A DNA stretch of 64,000 nt, from positions 644,733 to 708,732 of the forward strand of contig BCIK01000015.1 of NCBI GenBank assembly GCA_039545295.1, given 5' to 3'. The translations under genes and the position numbers were made by a program. This DNA comes from Udeniomyces pyricola. Its lineage: Eukaryota > Basidiomycota > Tremellomycetes > Cystofilobasidiales > Mrakiaceae. Under the pieces are notes generated by a model that was not told where the DNA came from, did not search any database, and saw only the letters and a list, made by a program, of their open reading frames with translations. Of the stretch, positions 11,889 to 23,832 are shown one piece after another; the first letter of the stretch is position 1, and every line of letters starts with the position of its first letter.

Positions 11889-12610
11889 GGATGGCCAAGA
11901 ATACTTAGTGAGGGGTGAGAAATCACTGAACAAGTGATGTGGGCAAAGAATCAAGAAGGGGTCGAAGATGCAAGAAAAGGTCAAGCTGAGGCGGACAGGA
12001 AGTCAGAGCAGCGGATTGATGTGGGCGATGGCAAGGTAAGACATAAGAAGGAACGAGAACGAAAATGAGCTATCGCCTGTGGCGAAACCCCCCTGAAAAA
12101 AAGGAGGTAGAGAGCAAGGATGATGCGGGAAGGCAAAAGGGAGGAAAATCAGGCACGCGTTCTCCTTCCTGCCCTGTCCCCTGCAGTTTTGGAACGCCTG
12201 CTTGTTTGTTCGTTACTCTCGTGGGTCATTTCGGCCCGCCAAACTATGTCGGACGGAACCGGGGTTGATCAACAAACTCATCCACGACATGCAAGGAAAG
12301 AGTCCAAACAGCATACAAACAACAGACGCCAAATGATGCACGACAAAGTAAGAAAGGGGCAGAGGGGGGGGGGGGTCCCACAGAAAGGGAACAAGAAAGA
12401 AGAGAAGCAGACTAGAGGACTGTGAAGTTCAATGAAGCAGGCGGAGATGGGTAGACGGAAAGAAGAAGATGCGGGTTGAGAGAATGTTACAAGATTGAGG
12501 GCTGCATCGTGTTGTACAGGTGGGAGCCGCCAAATTAGGCGCGAAGGAATGAAGAAAAATGAACATTGAGGACGAGCAAGCAAGAAGAAGAAAAAAACTC
12601 CTCCTTGCCA
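11889..12610. other. Intergenic between Mei2-like start and NSE4 stop
   Basis: No gene is seen. A poly-G run (about 12366-12375) and purine-rich sequence are present. It presumably holds the Mei2-like promoter and the NSE4 3' flank. Confidence 0.6.
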
Positions 12611-14384
12611 TCAATACCAGCCCGAACCCCCCGGCTTGCGCACGCTTTGCGTTCGATTCGGGATCCAGAGGCATTCCCTGATGTTGAACGTTTCAATAGC
12701 ATCCTGGTGGGCAATAGAGGCCGAACGCGAGCAGAGTCAATTAGATCAGGTGCCAGTCCAACAGTGATTGCCAAGAATGAGGAAGGTGCTCACCTGCCAC
12801 GTCTCCACGTCCATCTCCAAGACCATCTGGATCTTTCGCGCTCCCTCCTCGGCCTGGTCCATGGTTGCAGGTTCCGAAGCCATGAGCTCGAGCGACTCCG
12901 TTTCCTCGTTGAAATCGACTACAACGGGGCAGTACATGACAGCAATCATGAATATCAGTTCGAGTTGCTGATTGCAAAACCCATGGAACACCGAAACACG
13001 TACGGGAAGCATTGCCCCGAGCGATGGCAAATGAAAGGTAGAACATGTTCTCGATTGTCTGGGAGAAGGAATGCGGATTAATGCTGAAGACACAGGCGAA
13101 CCCTAGGTCAGCAGATGAGCAAGTAGACAACACACTCGGAAGGGAGCCTCAGCATAGGTGCTTACATGAATTCATAAAAGTTAACCATCCGAGCCTCTTG
13201 GTTCTCGCCTGTGCATGCGTCTTGGAGGTGATCCTCCACCTAATACCAGACAAACATGAAGGGGAGAAGGGGGGGGGGGCGGTCGTGTGTCATGAAGCAA
13301 TTCAACGCAAACAATTGAAGGGCAGGACGGAACGAGATGCTCACTGCAAGTGACATCTTGACAGTATCGGTGTCATCAGCCACTTTGGTATCCTCCTTCC
13401 GAATCTCCATCGGTTTTGACTGAGCCATGGTGTTCTTGTCGAGTCGGGCCCGCTTCGCAACGGTACGCGACTTGTGCTCGACTTGCAGGGGTCCAAGGCT
13501 AGGAAGCGAGCATGGTAGGAAGATATGTCAACATGGTCTAGCTCTTGTATTTGGGCAAGAGACGAAAACGATAACAGATGTCTATCGACGTCTCTTCCTA
13601 GACCAATAAGAAAAGAGACACGTCCAACGCACAGGAAATCAGGCAAGCAGACGCGCTTGGTATACTTGACACCCATCCATCCAAGCTTCTCCCAATCTCC
13701 GAGGCCATCCGCATCTGCCATCTCGTCCTCTTCTGGCTCGTCTCTACTAGCACGCTTCTTTCCAAGCTTGGATTTGAGCTTAGTGATAAAGTCGTCGATG
13801 TCGAACGCGTTCTGGTCGACCTTCATCTGTCGCGCTTTTGCGGCGGCGGCATTGGTCGTCGATTTGAGAGCCTTGGAGTCAAGTGTGGCCTCTTGCGTAC
13901 GGGTAACTGTAAGATGTAAGCGCCAGACGCGTCGATCGAGTGAGATTGCGAAGCTAGAGCAGCGTGCGAGGGAAACGCCAGCGGGGCAAGAGACGAAGAG
14001 AAGAAGGAGGGGAAGGAGAAGGAGAAGGAGAGCGCGTCGAACCTCTTTTGAAGAGCTTGTTCTGCTTGATGACCATGGCGGAGAGCTCGGCAGCGGTGAG
14101 GTTGGCGACATTCTTCTGGTTATCTGATGGGCAAGCAAGGATGATGACGCGTGAGGACGCGTCGAGGTGGATGGACTAAGCGGTGATGACGAGGCAGACG
14201 CACCGGCGGTCTCCTGGATGAAGGCTCGATAGTCGGTCCTGAGGGCGCGTTGGCGGGCGTTGACCTTTGCGCGCGCCTCGGCGGGAGTGAGACCTGGCTG
14301 GCTGGCGTCTGCCCTGAGAAGGTTGCCTAGTTGATCATGGTCATCATGGGAGTCAGAATGACCTGATTGGGAGTCGTCGGACAT
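12611..14384 (-). CDS. nse4: Smc5/6 complex kleisin subunit Nse4
   Basis: Eight exons (14384-14204, 14123-14043, 13906-13633, 13498-13345, 13239-13166, 13083-13004, 12918-12794, 12703-12611) give 353 residues. The N-terminal half has WEKLGWMGVKYTKR and FLLGPLQVEHKSR, and the C-terminal winged-helix part has VNFYEFMINPHSFSQTIENM followed by YLSFAIARGNA. These are the landmarks of Nse4, which bridges the Smc5 and Smc6 heads for DNA repair and rDNA stability. The 353-residue length is close to other fungal Nse4 proteins. An acidic stretch (EPEEDEMADADG) precedes the first conserved block. The gene is divergent from NOC3 across 323 bp. The long open frame from 14570 to 13341 reads through introns and is not the protein. 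Confidence 0.93.
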
Positions 14385-14707
14385 GGTGCAGAGAGAGAAA
14401 TGGTTGCTGATGCTGGATATATGCGGCTGATGGTCATGCTCATCGACACGACACGACGTTGAGCTTGGAACTCTCTTACAAGTCCCAGTAGCCAGTGGCC
14501 AGTTCCAGTTCCCTGCAGCTGCTGATCCATGATCGTCAATTGTGACGCCGGCCGTGGGGTCACGCGTCACGCGAGGGTGTCATCGATCGTCTATCACTCG
14601 AAGCAGCTGCAAGCTAACAGACCACCCAAGGAATTCGACCAAATTCAGCCAGCCCCCACACCTCACCATCAACCCACCGACCTCTTCCCCGCCACCACGC
14701 CTCCGCC
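14385..14707. promoter_or_regulatory. Shared divergent promoter region NSE4/NOC3
   Basis: These 323 bases separate two divergent ATGs. CT-rich sequence precedes the NOC3 start. No specific factor site was identified with confidence. Confidence 0.5.
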
Positions 14708-17700
14708 ATGGCCAAGGGAAAGATCGTGCCCAAGAACAAGTCCGCCAACGGGACTCGCAAACAATCCTCCAACGCCAAAGGTCAACCTCCCTCAGCCGGT
14801 CCCTCCAAATCCTCCAAGAAGCGACCTGCCTCTGCCGCCGCGGGCTCAAGCCTGCCCTCGGACGCCAATGCACTTGCCACCAAGCCGGCCAAGAAGAAGA
14901 AGACGTCCAAGAGTGCCACCGTTGAAATCGTCGAGCAGGACCCCGATCCATATGGCGACGGCAGCGACCGCGAAGATGAACTCGACGATGAAGATTTGGA
15001 ATTCTTCAACGGCAACGAAGGTGCCGGCGGTTTCTTGATGGAACTCGACAAGAAGGGCATTGCTAGGTTCGTCAACGGTCTCACCTTGTATTGTCTGCGA
15101 GGGTCACAGGTCGAGCCTGGTAGCTGTCTCAAGAATTCGGATTCATTTCAAGAACCAAATCCTATACTGTTGATGCATATATCCACTGTAGCTGACGACT
15201 GCTAACCAAATCGCCCTTCATTTTACGCAACTGCTCTCCGGTCTTCTCCTTTATCTTCGCTCCCTCCCATGCTCTTGCTTAGATCAAAACGAGAGACCGC
15301 TAGACTTCATACCCTCAGCAAGATTCAGAACCCCCTGCCGAAACCCTCGAAACGTCGAGCTCGTTCACCCTCGCTTGCCGACACCATTTCCACTATCGAT
15401 TCCCATCCCTCTCAGGCTCCTTCCTCAACGGGAACTCTCGACGACGATGACCTCGAGCAGGACCTCTCTGGATTCTCGGATGAGGATCACTCCGAAGGAC
15501 TCGGCTCCGACTCGGATGATGGACTCGACGCGAGTGATCTTGAAGGCGACGTTGACCTCGATATCCCCTTACCGCATCAGATGAAGAAGAAGAAGAAGAA
15601 GCTCGACGAGGATGACCTCGAAGCCGAATACGAGCGAGGAGGAAGGCCAAGAAAGTACCGTAAAGCTGGCCACGGCGGGGAGGATTCAAGTTCAGAGGAG
15701 GATAGCCAGGACCCTAACCGGGGCTCGACAGTTAAAAGGCTGCCCATCAAGCTGCCGTCGGGAGAGATCCAGCGCGTTGCGGGAAGCACTAAATTGCCGA
15801 GTCAGCTCAAGAAGCCAGTCGTCGTTTCGGAGTCGGAAGCGAGCGAATCGGAGCCCGAAGAGGAAGTCGCTCCCGAGGGTCAAGGTCTTGGTCGTCGTTG
15901 GGGTAGGGCTGCCGTTGCCGATGTCGTAGCCATCAAAAACCCAGCTGAAAGGAAGAGGGCCGTCAAGGAGCAGATTGCGAGCTTGGGTGCTGAGATTGTG
16001 TCAGGTGGAGAGATTGTCGACAACGTGAGTCGCGCCCCCCCCCCTCCCTCCCTCCTTTCCTCCTCTTCTGCGTTCAATTCTGCGTCTTTTTATGTGACTT
16101 TACTAACTTACTGGCCCTATGACGTACGATGATCAACAGCTTCCTTTGATTTCGCGACTGCAATCGTTTGCCTTGCCCACCGTTCCAAACCCGAACCCCG
16201 AAGGCAAGAGGATCCCCAACCCCGTCTCGGTCCGAGCCCTCGCCATCGCCTCCCTTCTCGCCATCTTCAAGGATCTGATTCCTGGCTACCGCATCCGAGA
16301 GTTGACGGAGGTCGAGCTCGCGGAGAAGGTTAGAGACGACGTCAAGAGGCAGCGAGATGGCGAGGCCGGGCTCGTTCGAGTCTATGCTGGCTACCTCAAG
16401 ATGCTCGAAAAGGAGATCAAAGGTTCGCCCTTCTTAGTTTGTCGGTCGAGCCGAAGGAGAAAACGAATATACCGCAAATACTGAACGCCAAATGCATTCC
16501 TCTTGCATCCCTTATCTCATAGAGAGGACAGCCTTGGGAAGTCTCTCGCTCAAGTGCATGTGCGACTTGCTTTCTAGCCTGACCCACTTCAATTTCCGTG
16601 ACAACATCATGGCTGTCGTCGTCGGCAAGCTTAGTCGCAAGTCCTGGGACGTCGTGAGTGATTTGTCATTTCGGCTGCGTTGAACATCTTGGACGAGTTC
16701 ATTCCTTGAACAAGCCTTCGTCGTTTTTTGGTCCATACATATCACCAGGATTCGGACATTTGTCTCCAAGCCATCACTACTGTCTTCAAGACCGACCAAA
16801 CCTCGACCCACTCCCTCCCTCTTGTCCGACTTCTCGCGCGAATGATCAAGGAGCGTCACTTTGCCGTTCATCCCAACGTTTTGTCAGCGCTCTGGTATGT
16901 CAAGGTCCGAGCCGGCAAGGACAACACCTACATCAAGAAGCCCGCTCGCCATTGGGACAAGGATAGAGACTGGAAGAAGAAGGCCCAGAGGGGTAAGGGA
17001 AACATGAAGGGCAAGGGCGATGGATCTGAGTGGAGCGAGAAGAAGAAGGAGTGGAGGACCAAGAAGATGAGGAAAGACATGAGGGAGAAGAAGGAGATTG
17101 AAAAGGATATGGATGAGGCCGAGGCAGAAGTGGATGAGGAGGAGGCTGGTCGAAACGTAAGCGGTCGATATCTTGTCAGCCGTTTCAGTCTGTCCTTTCA
17201 TCTGACATACATCCGTTTCATTCCCATCTCAATCATGAAACGTACTCTCCTCAGCAAACCGAAACCCTACAACATCTCTTTGTCCTCTACTTTTCCATCA
17301 TCAAGCAAACCAAAAAGACGCCGCTTCTTCCAGCTGCGCTTGAGGGTCTTGCCCGATTTGCCCATCTTGTCAATATTGACTTCTTCCGAGACCTTCTCGC
17401 CGTCCTCAAGACCATCATCCGAGGAACCAAGCTGGATGAGCTCGACGAAGCTGACGATGAGGATGAGGGTGGAGGATTCCAGGTGGATGAGAGGACTACG
17501 GCCAACAAGACGCGGCTGAGGTTGCTCGGTATCGTGACGGCGTTTGAGCTTTTGAGTGGACAGGGTGAGTGCAACGGATCAAGTTCTCAATCCCGCGATG
17601 TCGCCGTCGATGTGGAATTGTATACCAACGGGTTTCACTTACTCAATTCACTTTCTGCTCCTGTGTCTCACTCCCACCAGGCGAGGCTCTCAACATCGAC

Positions 17701-18234
17701 TTGAACGACTTCATCAACGATCTCTTTTCTCTCATTCCTCATCTTGCCTTTGACCCTCGTCTCGAGGAGACCCCTCAATCTACCATCACTACCACCCCGA
17801 CCCTTTCAGCGACCAACCCTGGAGCGCGAGTCCTGCACAAAAAGTCCCAGTTGGCTCCCTCGGTCGACCTCTTCTTCCGCGCACTCAACCTCGTTTTCTT
17901 CTCGCCTTACGCTTCGCATTCTATCTCGCCCGCCTGGCGAGCGGCTGCGTTTGCCAAGCGACTGCTTTCGGCTTCGCTCCATTTCCCACCCAAGACGGCG
18001 CTTCGAAGCATGGAGTTCGTCCAGGCCTTGATGGTTCGGGAGCCAAAGGTCGAAGCGCTCCTCAGCACTGAAGACCGAACGGCCGATGGTGTCTACCGGG
18101 TCGACATCGATGACCCTCAAGTGTGCAACCCGTTTGCGAGCAGCTTCTTTGAGCTAGGTGTGCTCGAGGGCAGTCACTGGGACGAGGCGGTCAGAAAGGA
18201 GGCCAAGAAGTTGGGACGGCATGTGCGACAGTGA
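14708..18234 (+). CDS. noc3: Nucleolar complex protein 3 (Noc3)
   Basis: Seven exons (14708-15066, 15283-16024, 16140-16422, 16523-16653, 16749-17156, 17255-17564, 17681-18234) give 928 residues. The first 400 residues are basic and acidic low-complexity sequence suited to a nucleolar protein. The conserved Noc3/CBF core follows: GYRIRELTEVELAEKV, LGSLSLKCMCDLLSSL, THFNFRDNIM, VHPNVLSALWYVKVRAG, FVLYFSIIKQTKKTPLLPA and a C-terminal block with AAFAKRLLSASLHFPPKTAL. Noc3 forms the Noc2-Noc3 complex that exports pre-60S particles and also loads at replication origins in yeast (family knowledge). A long charged insertion (about residues 550-640) contains KKxxRK-type coiled sequence. The divergent neighbour is NSE4. 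The start is the first ATG in an open frame that continues into the conserved protein. Confidence 0.95.
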
Positions 18235-18956
18235 GAGGAACGGTAGAAGGAGGTGTGCTGTGTGCAATGTTTGGCGAGAACGGAGATTAATGCCATGTTC
18301 TTACGCCTCATTTGTTCTTGCTTTGTGATTACTGATCTCCATGCTAACCAGTCGAGAATGTTTTGTGTTTCAGTCCACTCAACGAGTCCCATTGGATTTC
18401 TCCGGGCTGTTCGGTCCATGTCGAAACTACTTTTGAAGCGTTCGAATTTGACGTCACACCCCCTTTTTTTCTTGATTCCCGTCCAAGCCACCTCCTTTTG
18501 CCTTCCATGCCAAAATCGTCACCGCCACCACTGAATACCGCCACCATCCTTCGACATCCTACCCACATCCTACCTACCTATTTGCTTTGCAAATCCAACA
18601 TTGAATGCCCACTGCCTTAACGACATCACCCTCTTTCATTCCATTATTTCTCGTCCTCTTGCAGTCGTTCTCTCGCGCGGTCCTCGCATGCGTGACGATA
18701 GCTATTCCATTTATCCTACTGTTGGCCACTTTGGACAGTAATCGCCAGCTCATTATCAACTCGGCATCCGAGGTGGGTGAGAAGCCTGATGGGGTTGGGC
18801 GACTCGCGCGATATCGTGTCAACTAGATCTTTTGGACTGACGTCTACAAGCCTTTTCTGGTTCGAATTCGTCTGTCAACCTCAGCATAAGTCATCTTCCA
18901 CTTTTTCCGAGAAACTCTTTGACATAGACCAAGCGAAAGTGACACCAGATCGACCT
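18235..18956. other. Intergenic, possible upstream exon
   Basis: This is CT-rich sequence. An ATG at 18605 opens a 56-codon hydrophobic frame ending at a good donor (18773) in phase 0, and an acceptor before 18885 would join it in frame to the next gene. CT-rich 5' leaders often translate as hydrophobic by chance, so I do not include it in the gene. Confidence 0.4.
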
Positions 18957-19767
18957 ATGACGAGCAGCAACTTTGCTTTAGACGAGGGTGGCATGAGCGA
19001 GGTAAGGGCACTCGTCTCTCAGAATCATCAGTCGGGTTTCTTTCCCTCCTCTCTTTTTTTTCTCTCTTTTTTTTTCTCTTCTAAACTCTTCTTTCTCTTC
19101 CCCTTTCCGCAGCCGACCCGTGCAACTTTCTCTCCATCCTCCTCAACCACCTCCCTGTTCTCCCTCGACTCGGATCGATTCGCGCTCTTGACGCCTTCTT
19201 CTTCACCTTCAATCTCGCCCGCCAAGGGCAAGTCCGTACGGTTCTCTCTTGACGCTCCTTCTCTCGCATCACCCTTTGGCGCACCAGGCTCGGTGGGCCG
19301 AAGAACCGCGGGGCTAGGAGAAACATGGAAGGGGTCAAGAGAGACTGGTGACTCCAAGCTCGGATGCGCTTTGACGCGCTTCAATGTTAGGGAAAGGGAG
19401 CGACTAGGAAGCCAATGGACCATGAGGGATTGGCGAGTCAAGCCCACCTGCACCCGGGTAGATCGTTCCAGGAGGATAGTGCTTGAAGAAACGGAGGATG
19501 AGGACGAAGACGATGAAGTCAGTCCGCACTTCAGTTTGCATCTCGTTCTGGTAGCGACCCAAGTCCCGTCTGCTGGTAGCTCTCGATCATGATGGAGAAC
19601 TAACCGCATCATCTTTACTGAACGATTTGTTGACGTTATAGGACGCCTGGATGTACGCTTGGGGCAAGGGTTTTGATGACGATGAAGCGGATGAAGGCTT
19701 AAAGGTCCTTCTCTCTAATCCGGTTGCTAAGGCCTACGAACATCGACGTCAGCGAATTTCGTCTTAG
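18957..19767 (+). CDS. Small Ser-rich/acidic protein, unknown, with RVxF-like motif
   Basis: Three exons (18957-19001, 19113-19517, 19642-19767), all phase 0, give 191 residues. The protein is Ser/Pro-rich in the first third, contains a basic middle (RFNVRERERLGSQW) and then an acidic run (EETEDEDEDDEDAW) before YAWGKGFDDDEADEG. KSVRF at residues 55-59 fits the RVxF docking motif for protein phosphatase 1, but such short motifs occur by chance. A longer form starting at 18605 would add exons 18605-18772 and 18885-18956 in frame and an N-terminal hydrophobic stretch. I do not recognise a family. Confidence 0.6.
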
Positions 19768-20364
19768 TAGGCCCCAAGTAGGCCGATATCGCTCTGCACT
19801 CCAATCCTTTGTGTCTTTTCGATCTCTTGCTATCTTCTTTCCTGATGACCTCACATACGCACAAGTTCTTGGGCTTCCGTGGACACTATTTACGCTCTTT
19901 TACGTACATTCACGCTAGTTATCACCGTTGTCATGTCCCTTCACGATTATGTAACGCCCTCTTTGCACCTCGCCCAGTCTTACGCATCTCACGGGAGAGC
20001 CGTGCATCGCAGCAGAAGCCACGATTTCACAGGCGGACAAAAGAGAGAACAAGCTTGTCGTTCAATCGGTAAACAAACGCTTCGTATCCAGCAAAGAAGA
20101 ATGAAAGGTCAAAATCCGAAGATAAAGGAAGACGTGCATGTATGCAATGATGAATATTAGGGCGACAAGAGATGAGGGTGGTGATGGTTGAAATGAGGGA
20201 GGAAAGCTAGTAAAAGCTGTACAACATATGGCGGAGACTGAGAGAGATGTGGGGAAGCCATCGGGTTGAACTGAACAATCCCTGTAGTTCGGAGGACAAA
20301 CCCCTAGACGCGCCACTTGCCGATGTAGGAACTGTAGTGATGATAGACGTGGAAGAGAAGTCAG
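19768..20364. other. Intergenic between convergent genes
   Basis: No gene, repeat or RNA was recognised in these 597 bases. Confidence 0.6.
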
Positions 20365-22098
20365 TCAAGGCGACAAGCAATGTGCATGAGACGACGAGTG
20401 AAATTGGACGCACTGGAAGACGCTCATGATGGTCCACCTGGATTCACAGACAGAGATGAAGGTTGAAGAAAGATCGAGCAAAAACGTCAGTTGTCGCCTC
20501 GTGGAAAAGAAGCCACAGTCACCATTGGTAGGCACATACTTTCGGTTCTCGCCCTCCTCAAAGACGGTCGACCTAGGTCCGTAGAACACCTCGTCATCAA
20601 CCTCCTCGTGATGACGGGGAAGGCAGTGCATGAACTTCCAGTTGGGGGAGGCACCAGCTGACTTGCAGAGTTCTACGAGGATGTAGTAAATAGTGCGGAT
20701 GTTAGCCTCAGATTGAGCAGGTCAGACGGAGAACTAGAGCGGGCGTGAAACGGGCATCAGACGAACCCTCGGTAATCTGGAATCCCTCAAAGTCCTTGAG
20801 TCGCTTGGCGGACTCCTCCTCCTGACCCATAGAGATCCAAGTATCAGTGACGACGACGTCAGCATCCTTGAGAGCCTCCGCGGGAGAGGAGGTGAAGAGA
20901 ACCGAGTCGGCGTGGCCAAACTCTTGCCTGTTGAAGAGTGTAAGATCAGAAGGTTACATCAGTTAAAGTAACGGAGGGTGCTATCTCAAGTCGCTTCCAA
21001 TGTGGAACGATGATCTGGCGGAAGAAGTGAACGAACAGCTTGGCAGCCACCCTCTTGTCGAGGCCGTATTCTCCATCCTTACCCCCTGGGCTAGCGACTC
21101 TGAGCTCGATGCCCAGCCTGGGGTAGGCGACAATCATGTCGTTGACGACGTTGTTGCAGTCACCAACCCAAGCCACCTTGAGTCCCTTAAGACATTCGAG
21201 CGGGTTTTGCTTGCTCGGGGTCGTCGGCTGGAAGTGAGGGGCGAGAAGAGTGCTCCAACTGTTGGTCGGGGTCGGGGTGACCTTGGGAGGAGGAGGTAGG
21301 GAGTTCGAGATGGTTGGCTTGCGAGCGGAGTAGACGCGAGCGAGGGTGAGGAGCGAGGCAAGGGTCTGAGTTGGGTGATAGAGGTCGGACAGGGCGTTGA
21401 TGACGGGGATCTTGGAGTGAGCGGCGAGGGTCTCGACCTCGTCGTGAGAGCCAACTCGGGCCATGATACCGTCGACCATGGATCCGATGATGCTGGCAAA
21501 AGAGAAAAGAAAGACGCGGGGGGACGATTCGGAACGGAAGGCCGGAGAAAGAGGATCAGTCCGAAGCACTGGCTTGGAAATCAAGTCAAGCTTAGGCGCC
21601 AGCGATAGAGCCGACAGGCCGACGCGATCCCAAACGCAAGCCTGTGTTGCGGCATGCTCACATCGAGGTATCCTTGAGGTTCTCGTTGACACCGAGCTGG
21701 ATATCCTGCGGTCCAAGGAACATGGGGTGACCTCCGAGAAGCTTAGTCGACGTCTCGGAAGCAACACGGGTTCGGGTCGACCTCTTGGAGAAGAGGAGGG
21801 CGACGGTCTTATCAGCGAGGGACTTTTCGAGCTTGAGCGAGCCGTTGTTTGGGGGCTTGCACTGAGTCTTGAAGTGAGATGCGAGAGCGACGAGTCGGGT
21901 GATTTCCGGTGTTGACAGGTCGGCCAGGGAGAGGAATGAAGGTGCGATGGCAGGCTTGGTCGAAGGGGTCTCGGTCTGGATGGGGAGCGTAGGAGGAGGG
22001 GCCGAGTAGGCGGAGCTTGAGGAGCCAGCGTAAGAACGCAAGAGAGTCTGGCTCGCTGGGAGACGAGACTTGGAGAGGAGAGTGGCTGTGAGGGACAT
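20365..22098 (-). CDS. arg3: Ornithine carbamoyltransferase, mitochondrial type
   Basis: Five exons (22098-21662, 21492-21037, 20927-20767, 20672-20540, 20437-20365) give 419 residues. The enzyme makes citrulline from ornithine and carbamoyl phosphate in arginine synthesis. STRTR (107-111) binds carbamoyl phosphate, HPTQ (185-188) completes that site, the SMG loop lies at 330-332 and HCLP (367-370) carries the active-site Cys368. The first 35 residues ([20 protein letters not shown] onward) are basic and hydroxylated, as in a mitochondrial presequence. The protein is longer than the usual 330-350 residues because of this leader and a Pro-rich insertion of about 40 residues between LTLARVYSA and GLKVAWVGD. 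The last exon ends in an unusual tail after KWTIMSVFQ. Divergent from VPS68. The 425-codon frame at 20946-22223 is a shadow. Confidence 0.96.
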
Positions 22099-22498
22099 GG
22101 TGATGGGGGAGTAGGGGAGTATGGGAGAAAGGGACAGGGACAGGGACAGGGACAGGGAAAGGGAAAGAAGGACCTGGATTGGCTCTGGAGTATATGCGGG
22201 TGATGGGGTTGGGTTGAGGACAAGCAAGATGTGGGAATGCAAAAGAACGAAGCGGAAGCGGCGAGTCAGATCTCAATTCACATCAATTCAAATATTATCA
22301 TAATAATCATCCCAATTCGCAATCATACACCACGACATGTGATTGTAACGATCTTTGTGACGGGTCACGCTTCACACAGCGGGTCATAACGCGTGACGTC
22401 GAGACGCCAACTGGTGGCTCTGATTGACTACGTACCGTTGCGATCAACCGGTGAGCTCCATCCACCATCCACTCTCTCGCCCTCAGCTGTCTATAACC
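22099..22498. promoter_or_regulatory. Shared divergent promoter OTC/VPS68
   Basis: Four hundred bases separate the two ATGs. A (GGGACA)n tandem repeat at about 22131-22157 lies just upstream of the carbamoyltransferase start, within its likely 5' leader. Confidence 0.55.
22131..22157 (+). repeat. (GGGACA)n tandem repeat
   Basis: About four and a half hexamer units lie 33 bases upstream of the carbamoyltransferase ATG. On the coding strand this reads as CCCTGT units in the leader. Confidence 0.9.
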
Positions 22499-23832
22499 AT
22501 GTCCCTCCCACGCTCAAAGTAGCTACATCCCCAAATCCTGTCTCATCGTCTGCCGTTGATGCCTCAAACTGATCCCTGTCCTCTTTTAACCCCGTCGTCT
22601 TATCCTCCGACCGTTTCGCGTCGCCCCGAACTCCAACTACCTTTTCCCCCCTTTACCAAGTTACGACCCTCGCCGAGTCTTCCTCTTTGATTTCCCCAAG
22701 CTTAAGCTCGGCCCCAAGAAGAAGGAGATCGGTATCTACGCAGCCGGCGCTCTCGTGCGTCCTTTGTTGCATCCATCTCTCATGCCTTGCACCCGTCATC
22801 ACTTGGCGCGTAGGAGAAGGCCGCTGATGTTCTAACCTCCTTCGCACGTCTCATGCTCGGCCCTTTCTTCCTGCTTCCTCCCTCATGTAGTTTGCTATCG
22901 GATGGTGAGCCATACCCCTACCATCGTACCTCGACCCATCAACAGCGCTCAGCGCTCATCTCGCTTGACGTTCTCTACCGTGTCTTGCAACCTCCGCAGG
23001 TGGATCTTTATCGATGCCATCATCTTGTCTGCTCGTGCTCAGCCTTCGCCGGAGAACCCCTACGAGCCCGTTCCGGTTCACATGACAGGCTCCGACTGGA
23101 TATCGGGTATCATCAGCACTTGTGAGTATGCTGTAGCATCTTCTGCCGTCATGATGATAGAGGATCAAGCGTGGGACATGCATGTTACGTTTCACATCTG
23201 ATATGACTGCTGATGCTCGGCATGCCGTCCCATCTATCGAAACCACTCTCATTCTTTATCTATCTAGTCGGGATGCTGCTCGTCGTCTTGATTGATAAAT
23301 CTCGACTCTCGAGCGAGGGCAGCGGTGCATGGTCAAGCGACGGTTCGACCGCCTGGAGGGCGAGATTGGTCCTCTTCCTCGGCTTTGCTATGCTGGCCGG
23401 GGGTCTGGCCGGGTCGATCGTAAGTCGGTTCTTTACCTCATCCCACGTTCTGGACATCAGTGAGTCGAGCTTGATTGTACTCTCGAGCTCATCACTGTTC
23501 CTTTGTATCGGTTTTTCTTCTTTTTTTTTCTTCTTCTTTTCGTCTTGCCCATGTTACAGGCCCGTTTGATCATCAAATACATCCTACCCGCTTACCCTGC
23601 CCAATACACCTACTACGGCATCGCTTCTGTCGCGCAAAGCGCAGGCATCATGCTCTCTTCAGTGGTCATTTATGCCGCTCAGATGGTTGGCGAGGATGAC
23701 TACGAGTATGTCTGAGTTCTCCCAAGCTTATCCTTGGCTCTACCCTCGGTTGAGAGCGAGGGCGTTCTGTTAACAAACCTGGCTGTTTTCTGTCCTTCTT
23801 CTCATTCGACCAGGTACAACATCAACCTCTGA
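22499..23832 (+). CDS. vps68: Vacuolar sorting protein Vps68 (TMEM50/UPF0220 family)
   Basis: Seven exons (22499-22518, 22661-22754, 22891-22904, 23000-23121, 23268-23419, 23560-23705, 23814-23832) give 188 residues, the usual family length. The family pattern is clear: VFLFDFPKLKLG, then membrane segments GALFAIGWWIFIDAIILSA, ISTFGMLLVVLIDKSRL, WRARLVLFLGFAMLAGGLAG and IMLSSVVIYAAQMVG. Vps68 works with the ESCRT system at endosomes in yeast (family knowledge). The first exon has only 20 coding bases and the third only 14, encoding FAIG plus two bases of a Trp codon. The ATG at 22499 is chosen because its 20-nt exon joins in phase to the conserved N terminus; the nearby ATG at 22559 runs into a stop. 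Confidence 0.93.
22891..22904 (+). other. 14-nt microexon in vps68
   Basis: This exon is flanked by catgtag and gtgagc and encodes FAIG plus TG of a Trp. It completes the conserved GALFAIGWWIFIDA segment, so skipping it would shift the frame in the first membrane helix. Confidence 0.85.

Noticed and set aside
13341..14570. 409-codon open frame over NSE4
   Set aside because: It reads through three introns of NSE4. Splicing at canonical sites gives the conserved kleisin sequence instead.
20946..22223. 425-codon open frame on the minus strand
   Set aside because: It overlaps the carbamoyltransferase in a different frame for much of its length and translates as Ser/Pro/Leu-rich low-complexity sequence. 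Only its 3' part is the real exon 2.
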